Positions 39,401 through 48,400 of a DNA stretch of 64,000 bases are shown piece by piece. The number at the start of each line of letters is the position of its first letter. Within the stretch, counting starts at the first letter, position 1. This DNA is from an uncultured Dehalococcoidia bacterium. Lineage in GTDB: Bacteria > Chloroflexota > Dehalococcoidia > Lucifugimonadales > CATQGZ01. The notes beneath the pieces are model-generated. The model saw nothing but the letters and a program-made list of their open reading frames with translations, was not told where the DNA came from and did no database searches. The position numbers and the translations under genes are program-made. Location: NCBI GenBank assembly GCA_958295685.1, contig OY282366.1, forward strand, positions 9,530 to 73,529. Direction: 5' to 3'.

Positions 39401-42400
39401 CCTTGATGGAGGACGCCTGCGTGATCCATGCGATGTGCTCCTTGGCGGTGCGCGGGATGCCTGCGCTCGTCACAGCGTCAAGAACCTTCTGGCGAGCTGC
39501 TGGCGTCAACTGCTTCTGCTTGCGGAGCGACTCGCGGAGATATTTGATCTCGGCGTAGGCGGCCCCCAGTCGGAACCGCTTCACTTCTTGGTTGACCGCC
39601 TTGCCGCCCGTGCCCGGCTTGGGCGGCAGGTTCACGTCGCCGTAGTCGGTCTCTGGGGACACCATCGACGACGGTCCGTCCTCCCGAATCTCTGTGGCAA
39701 CCTGGTCCGCGAGCTTGTCAAGGTTCAGCGCGTACTCGGGGGGACCCTCCCACTTGCCAACCGTATCGACGGCTGCCGCCACGATTGTGTCGAGGGTCCA
39801 CGTGTCTGATGTGGTGATCAGATCAGTCAAGTCGCTTTGCTCGTCGGTTGGCAACGAGTTGAACACATCGAGTACATATGGAATCATCGCCGAGGTCTTA
39901 TCGAATCCACGGAGTTGGTGTTGCGTCCGCAACTCGTCCGCTCGCTTTTCCATCGTGGCGAGTTGAGCCTCGGTGAATACTGGCTCGTGCGACAGCTTCT
40001 GGCCACGCCGGACCTCTCGTGTCCTGATGGGTCGCTGACCCTGGGGCAACTCGATCCGCTCGCCCGAGGCGTCTCGCTGATAGCTCCCATCGTCGTTCCG
40101 AGCATAGCGAGCCCGTGCAGCATCCAAGATCAAGCGCAATGCCCAGTCAGGACGCATGGCGATCTGCTTGATGATGTCCTTGCCGACAGCAAATTTTCTC
40201 TCTGCGTTGGCGAGCCACTGCTGCGGTGGTGGTGGTCTCGGCGGCGTGAACGAGTTCAGTATGTCCTCGAGCGCGTGCGGTGAAAGGTCGTGCGCCCACG
40301 TCGATTCCTTATTCTTCGCGCGGAGCGGTCCCCATAGCGGTCCCTCTGGGTGCGTCAGAATAGCCGTAATCCGAGCTTTCCCAACAGCCGCCATGTTGCG
40401 AGCAGCATTTGCCCGCCTGCGCTTTTCACTGATGGTCGCACCCCACGGCAAAGGCGACATCGCGTTGGCGATTTCGGTCCATGATATTTCATTTGTTGTC
40501 GGACTTGAAATCAGCGCGAGTTTTGCCGCATCGGTGGTGTCTTTGCCTTCGGGGTCAAGGCGGGCGCGTAGCATAAACGCTTCAGTCTGGGCTTGTGTGG
40601 GATACGGAAGATCTGTCTGAAATCCAGGCATTCGCTCTCCCCGTAACATTTGGGTGAGCACTCGCGCGATGTGATCCAATAACGCTTTATACTCTTTCTG
40701 ATGCCGTGGTGGCGAGACTTCGGGTGCTAGCCTGTCCAGCAGACTAGTGTCGGTGCCATCAGCTGCTGCCTGGAAGACGGTGGTGGTTTGATCTAACGAC
40801 GAGATGTCGGCGTCTTTCCTAGCGACCTCCTTTCTTGCGTTGCGGATTTTCGAGATGACATAGTTGCGTCCTGTCGTGGTGATGAACGCTCCCAGCGGAT
40901 CACCCTGCGACGTGATCTTGTTCTCGTCGAATTTGTGTCGTACAACATCGACGATATGTATGAAGGTGTCGTGTGCGACCTCTTCGGGACCCAGGCCGAT
41001 CTGGTTGAACAGATTCCATTGCCGGAAGTTGATGTACTTCTGGATGGCCAGCATGATCTGCCACGAGTACCGGTTGAACAACTCGGTCTCGGCAAGTGCA
41101 CTTCCGTTCTTCAGATTCTTGAGCAGCTCTTGCCATGGCCACGCCTTGGCCGCACGGGACACCATAGGACGTGTCTTGGGGGCCGACTTGCGAGGCGACT
41201 TGGTAGCGCGGTTGGCCTCGGCGACGGCAGTCCTGGCAGCATCAACGTCCGCTTTTGCCTGCGTTACGTCGTCGGGATCCGTGGCGTGCTCGTAGGCCAG
41301 TTCGGCGGCGGCCAGTCTAACAGCCGCGTCCTCCTGTGCCTCCGCATCGGCTGCAACGTCGGGAGCCTGCTGAGTTTCTGGAGGCGGAAACATCTCGTAA
41401 ATGCGTCTCGTCATTGCCGAGGCGCCGGTCAGGAACGTCCGATCTTCGTCCCACATGTCCTTTTCGCTGTAGGCCCCATCCGGCTGAGAGGTGAACAGGC
41501 CATGGTGGCGACCAGTGGTCGTCAGCGGCACAACGGAGGCACTGGCCGAGTTAGCGTCCAGGTCTACGACGCCCACAACGCCGGACCCGTCAGCACCGAC
41601 GTTGTTCACGATGCGGCGATCCAGGTTGGTCGCGGTGTCTCTAGCCACCTTGCCACGAGCGACCAGGATCACGTCCTTCGCGCCAAGAGTCGCCAGCGTG
41701 GTTTTCAGGGCACGGGCGTTGCCCAGGGTGCTCGGGTCCACGCTCTCGTACGCGACCGCCTGGCCTGCACTATCGACATACAGTGCGCCGACTTGATCGG
41801 CGCGGGTGAGGATGCCGCCCACCAGCGACACGATGCGTTTCGGATCAAAGGTCTTTCTGTTTCCCGCAGGCTTAGTCAGATCAGCGTACGCGGGGTCGTC
41901 AGGCAGGTCCTCGACGCGTTCTGGCAACGCGAGCTTGCTGGCGCCGGGTGTGATGGTCGTGAACAGGTTGCTGTCGATGACGACTCCCACGACTTCGTGC
42001 GAGCCGTTGCTATCTTTTTCGAGCTCGTCGATCCATGCTTGGTCGTTTCGACTGGGTGTCGGGTTGCCGGACGGGTGATTGTGGACCGCGTAGACTTTTG
42101 TCGCCCCGAACGCTGTCGCACGCTTGTTGATGGCGTGGGCACTTACGTCTGCGCCGGCGAGCCCCACACGGTTGATGACGCCGGACGTGATGGCCTCTGT
42201 CGCGACGACGACTTCGTTGCCTGCGCTGTCCTTGCGAACGTATACGACGGTCAGTATCTCTCGGGTCTTCGACCGAGCGAACCCACGGAGCAGCCTGAAG
42301 ATGCGCTCCGGGCCATCGACACGTTGACCGCGAATGTCCACTCGGGCGTTCACGGGGTATGCAGTCTTCTCGACCACCGCAGCGCGGGCAACGGGATCTA

Positions 42401-45400
42401 GGTGTCTGTCAGCCAACCGCACGCTACCGTCGAGCTGGGGGATGGCAACGATGTCGGATACCGTGGCTTGATCGCCGTTCTCGGCAGCGACAGCTTGTGC
42501 TGCGGCGATTTGGTTTGAGACGGACCCATAGGTTTTTCGGGCGTCCTCGAGGGCGGCGGCGTCCAGGCCCGTCGGCGAGTTGTCGATGTCGTATCGCTCG
42601 GGGACGCCAGCCTCCCGGAACACGTGCAACTGCGGGCTCCCTTCCATTATGATGAGCCCGGCTGCTTGAGCGGCTTTCTCTTTCCGAGCCTTGGCTGCCC
42701 ACTCGTTGATTCTCTTCGCATCCCGGAGATCGTCCTGAGTGCTGGACACCTCTTGCTGTTGTTCGTAGGCCGTCTGATTATGGAGCTTCGTCAGCCGTTC
42801 CACTGTGGCGCGGGCCTCGTCAAGCGTCGCCTGGTCGGCTGGCGTCCATACGGTGGACTTGAGCTGCTGGCGGTATTGCCGCAACCGCTTGCGCTCTCTG
42901 ATCAGTTCGTTCCGCAACTGACGGGGCTTGTTGCCGACGCGGCGCCGTGCGTGCTTCAGCGCGGTCAACAGTGCAGCGCGTTGTGTCGCCACCGGAGCAC
43001 TGGCATCTGGAACGGCCACACCGAGGTCAACCTGTGCTCCCGTAGTTGCAACGCTATAGACCAGCCTGTAGCTCCGGGGGGCGTCTACGCTGTCATCAGA
43101 TACTGTCAGCTTGAACGTACCGAGCCCTCGGGTGCGAGCGTATGGTGACAAGTCTCCAATAGGGCTCGGCGGACGACTAATGGCTGCCTCAAGGAGTCGA
43201 TTGATGTCGTCCGTTGCCGACTCCTGTTTGTTGGCCTTGGCCCCTGGTACAACGACAACTCTGTTCTTGTCCGCCCACAAGAGAACACCGTGGTCGCGCA
43301 TGAAGTCGCGAGCGCTCTCTGCACCCTTGCGATTCTTATCGAGCCTGGCAACCCGTCCTACGAGCTTGCGTATCGTCATCGAGATCGACGTTTCTTGAGC
43401 TGCTCGGCCATCTCTGGTGAACTCCAGATAGGATTCCGTGTCTTTCGCCTTCTGAAGGGGTGCCGAGTGGGGGTTGGTTACCGCCAAGCTCTTGATCATG
43501 GCGGCGAAGTCGGCTTCGCTGAAGTCATCCAGGGCAGATGCGTCAATCGCACCAATGTCACGGCTGGCCAACAGCAGTTGCTCGATGAAGCGAGCTTTGT
43601 TCTCCAGGATTTGCCACTGCTTCGCGTCGGCGCTATCGGTCATGATGTAGTTGAACAACCGCACGCCCTTGATCTTGTTCTCGTCGAACAGCTTGTTTCC
43701 CTGCCGCACCACACGGCCTTCGCGTTGCCGTACCTCGGACGGTGTGAATGGCGCGTCCAGATTGTGGGCCGCGATGACACGCCGCTGGACATTAACGCCT
43801 GTGCCGAGGGTGCCTGTGCTGCCGATGACGACCCGTACTTCGCCACGGTTTGCCGCGTCGATGATCCGCGTCCTGTCGGCTGATGGCGTGTTGCCGTCTA
43901 TTGCCTTGATCTCGCGACCGGGCACGCCCATCCGTTCCAGTCGTCCGCGGAGATCATTGGCGAGGTCGAAGTTGGTTTCCTTGTTCCGGCGGCGATCCGT
44001 GAACACAAGCTGGACACCTTTCAGATCGGCCGTCTTTTGCCACAACTCGTGTATCTTGGTCGCGGCCTCGGCCACCTTCGACGCGGCGAACGGTGTCCGG
44101 TTGTCGAACCCTTCGGGGGCATGGTCGGACCGGATCATCCGCGAGTCCCTAGATACCGACCGAGCATCGTCGAAGATGCTGAGCCAGTTGTCAGGCCAGG
44201 TCTTCCGCTCGTCGAACGGGAGGTTTGCAAGCATCTCCCAGCGGTTGACGAAGTACTTCATCACCCGGCGTAGGCCGGGCGATCCCTGAATCTCGACCAC
44301 TTCTGGGCGGTTCGTCCCGTCCGGGTTGATGACAGGTGGGACATTCACACCTTTCTGGTTGCCCATGACAACATCAGCGACGCGGCGAAACAGCATCGAC
44401 AACGAGTAGATGTTATTGAACTTTCGCGGGCGGTGCTTGCTTTCGAATCGGCCTAGGTGATCGTATTCCTCCTGGCCATAGCTGAGCACGAAATCGTTCG
44501 CCCACCTCTCGATCTTCCCATAGCCTTCGTTCTCGAGAATGCTGGGTGCCAAGTAGCGCAGAATGGTGTAGAGTTCTTGGATCGCGTTCACGACTGGTGT
44601 CGCGGTGGCAAAGACAACGCCCCGGCCTGGGTTGACGCTCTCGATGTGTCCCGTGAAGGCCAGCATCTTCATTGCTCGCTGCGAACCCTTGTTGATGCCA
44701 ACGCGGCCCGCACTAGGCCACGACAACCCCTTGTAGGCGTGCGCCTCGTCCACGAACACCATGTCGAAGCCCATGTCGTCCAACCACGTACCCCCGCTCT
44801 TCTGTTTGTCCAGGGCTGCTTGTTCCTCGATCGCTGAAGCAGCAGCCTTCTGTGCGCTCCGCTGGGCTGCCGCCTGCCATTCGTCGTCGGTGTCCGCTTG
44901 GGCTTCCTCAGCGGTTTGCTCTTGTTCTTGCAGAAGGGGTGCCATGAGCTCCGGCGACACTTGGAGGCGACGGTCGAACGTCGAATGCGCCATGATCACA
45001 GCATCCCAGTTGTGGTTGGCCGTCGCGTCTGCAAAGAGGCGCAGTTGATCTTCGCCCTCGAGCATGGCTCGGTCGCCGACCAGGATGCGGGCTGTCGGAT
45101 AGACTTGGAGGAACTCCCGGGCGAAGTGGTCAATCACCTGGTTGGGCACCACCAGTAGCGGCTTCTTGGCCACGCCCATGTTCTTGGCTTCCATGGCGGC
45201 GGTGATCATCGTGATCGTCTTGCCCATGCCGGTGGCGTGCGCAAGCAACGTGTTGCCGCTGGACAGTATTCGCCACACCGCATCCAACTGGTGCCCACGC
45301 AAGCGGAACCACCGTCCTCGGAAATATTGCGTTTGCGAGTGGAGCGATTGCTTCATGAAGTCGCCCTTGCCGCTCCAGTTGGTCAGCACCGTGTGGTTCA

Positions 45401-48400
45401 TCTTCTGGTTGTAGATGTCCGACAGCTCATGGCCATGGTGCTTCAGAACCCAGTCGATGAACTCCTTCTGGATCAGTCTCTTGCGTGATTCTGCCTCGCG
45501 GGTGGCCTCTCTGTTAGGGCTCTTCTTGTCGATCTTGCCCTTGTCGTCGTTGAGGTACATGGTGGAATCGCTGTTCCGTAGCATCTCCCGGAACAGCGTG
45601 GATACGGGCTTGCTCGAGCCGCCCGGATTGCGAACGCGCATTCGCTCGAACGTTGCCTCGTCTACGAGTATCGTCTGGTCTTTGGTTGCCCTCCATGCGC
45701 CAGACTTGCCTATCCGTATGTTCATCGAGACGCCCAAGCGGTCCTTTGCGAAGGCCATATAGAACTTCGGTGGTATCCACTGCGAGCCGACAGTCAGCGC
45801 CCCGTTGTGGACCATCTCCCGAGCAGTGATCCTCTTCGGCTGGATAGCCTCCAACGCCTTCACATTACGAGCAAAGGCCGGATTGCGTCGAGCTTCCAGC
45901 TTCGCTTCGGCAAGCTTCTTGCGGACGTTCCCCGACAGGTACACGTACTTCCGAATCCAGCGTCCCTCTGCCGGGTCCATGTACGCAAAGTCTCGCTTAA
46001 CAAGCTCGGCCTTGATCTCCTCCCTGGTCATCTCTGGCAACTGAGACTGCATATACGAGATGTCGATCCTGCCGCGCTTGAGCTCGCTTCGCCACAGTGC
46101 ACCGCGGACCGTCTTGATCGGAGTGCGAAGCGCGGGGCGCGTCAACCGCTTGCGGAAGATGTCGGCGGTGCGGAACTTCCCGCCGGCGAGCGGCTCATCG
46201 AGCATCCGAACGAACGGACTGTTTACGAAGTCGTAGTACCCGACGTGATTCGGGTGATAGACTTGCTGAACATCCTGGTAGATCACATTGCCCGCACGGT
46301 CCTTCATGACGTTGCCGTCCTCGTCCAGCTGCCGCTGCTTCACTGTCCGGGACGCTTCCTTGTTGACCGGACCGTAGCGGTCCGTGAATGTCTTGTAGAG
46401 TTGGCGGAGACGGACCTGTGCTGCGTGCAGTTCAGACCAGGGCGCCTCCCTGCGGTCGAGGGCGATCACTTCGCGGACGGCCGATGCCAGTCGAACCAGG
46501 TGTTTGACGCGAGTCGCGTCCTCGCTCGACAGGTGCTTGAGCCTAATGAACTTGGTACCGTTGTACGCTTTCAGGACGCCACCGTCAATGACGTACTCAC
46601 CGGTGACATCGTTACCAGGTTCCTCATCGGGTTCCGGTTGTGCTGACACTTCCGGGTCCTCGTCGAGTACGGCGACCAACTCGGCCAGATCAGCATCAAC
46701 ATCTGGAACCGGTTCGGCCTCGGCATCCAGAATGGCTTGAGTCTCGGTGTCGTCAGCTTTTATGTCTAGGTCCACGTCGGCAAACAGATCAGCTAAGTTT
46801 GCCGCAACGTCGGTACCAAACCCATCAACACTATCCTCCTTAAGACCAGGACGGACTTTATTCCATGCCGTCAACATTCTGTCGGCGTTCATAAGTGCGG
46901 AACTCTCGTCTGGTCCTACCATGGACGCAAAGCTTCTGGTAGTCGTGTCGGCGTTGCGTAGAAATTCAGAGAAGGTACCCGCCTTTAACGCGGTAGTGGC
47001 CGAGTTCAGTGCTTCGGCAGCACGCCGGGCCGTTGTGGGATCCTTCACGGCGCTAATCATATCGAGGACATCACGAAGTACTTCGACATGGTTTTCGTCC
47101 AGTATCGAGTCGTCGAAGACAGCTGGCGCAATAGCCTCGAACGACTCGTCGGTGACTACAAGCTCGGGTTCCGGTTCCGGTTCCACCTCCAGTCCGATCT
47201 CTAGGTCTGACTCCGGCTCGCCGGCGTCCAGCAGTTCATCCTCGTCGGTAGCACTCTCGTCAACGAGTGCATCGTCTTGGGACACCTGGGGCGGCTTGAT
47301 GACTGTGAACCGTCCAAGCGTGATAGCTTCGCCCGACTTGGGATCCTGCCGCTCGAATGCGTCCGCCACATGATGCCTAGTCTGCCTTGCAATCCCGTAA
47401 ACCATGTCATCGGGGAACCCCTCGTTTATCAGAAAGTCTTTGGCAACCGTTTGAACGTCAGGGTCTTGCGAGAGATCAAGCAACAACAGGGCACGTTCGT
47501 AGGGAGCATCGTCTGGAAGTTCTATGGGATGGCCGCTGCGCGACTCTAGCTTTGCGGTCTGGAGCACGTCCGGCAGAACGGGGTTTGGCTCCGGCACATA
47601 CAGCTCAATCGGGTCTGTCCGATACTTGAACGGCTTGGGCTTCTTGGCTCTCCGCGCACGTGGTGGCGGCTTTGCGTCGGGGTACTTCTCCTTGAAGGCG
47701 GCCATGACCTTCGTCTTCATCTCGCGGGTAGCGGCTTTCGCGGCGCCCGCGTACTCGCCGTGCAGGGCATCGGGCGGCAGGAAGTCGGCGACCATGGGGT
47801 GCGACACGTCCTCGTCGATCGCGTAGCCGCCCTCCTCGGCGACGGCGGTGGCGACGACCTCGCCGTTGACGGACAGGTCCATCTTCCGCACGCGGCCCTT
47901 CTTGGTCACCTTGCCGGTCACCGTCGGGATGGTCGTGTGAACCACGGGGGCGGCTTCCGGGGCGGCCGGGGCGGCTTCCGGGGCGGCCGGGGCGGCCTCC
48001 GGGGCGGCCGGGGCGGCCTCCGGGGCGGCCGGGGCGGCTTCCGGGGCGGCCGGGGCGGCCTCCGGGGCGGCCGGGGCGGCCTCCGGGGCGGCCTCGTCGG
48101 CCAGAAGGGCGTCAGCGTCAGCCTCTGCTTGAGCGATTACCTCGGGCGAGAGGGGTTCACCAGTGGGGGTCGGTAGGGATGCGACATCGTGATCATACCA
48201 TTCGGGTCGCTGAATGTCGGTCACACCGCCTTCGCCCAAGTCGATGCCAAAGTACGTCTTGAACGCCTCTTGCGGGGTTGGTGTGGTGCCCAGGCCGATG
48301 TTCATCTGGCCGATGCCCTCGGCGTTTGCGGTGGCGGCGTTCTTCCACATCGTCATTTTCTTGCGCATGTCGCCCGACGACGTGTTCTTGATCAGCAGCG

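Noticed and set aside
47949..48101. Reading the PAAPEAA repeat as a separate gene or regulatory repeat
   Set aside because: It keeps the giant frame throughout and behaves as a linker.
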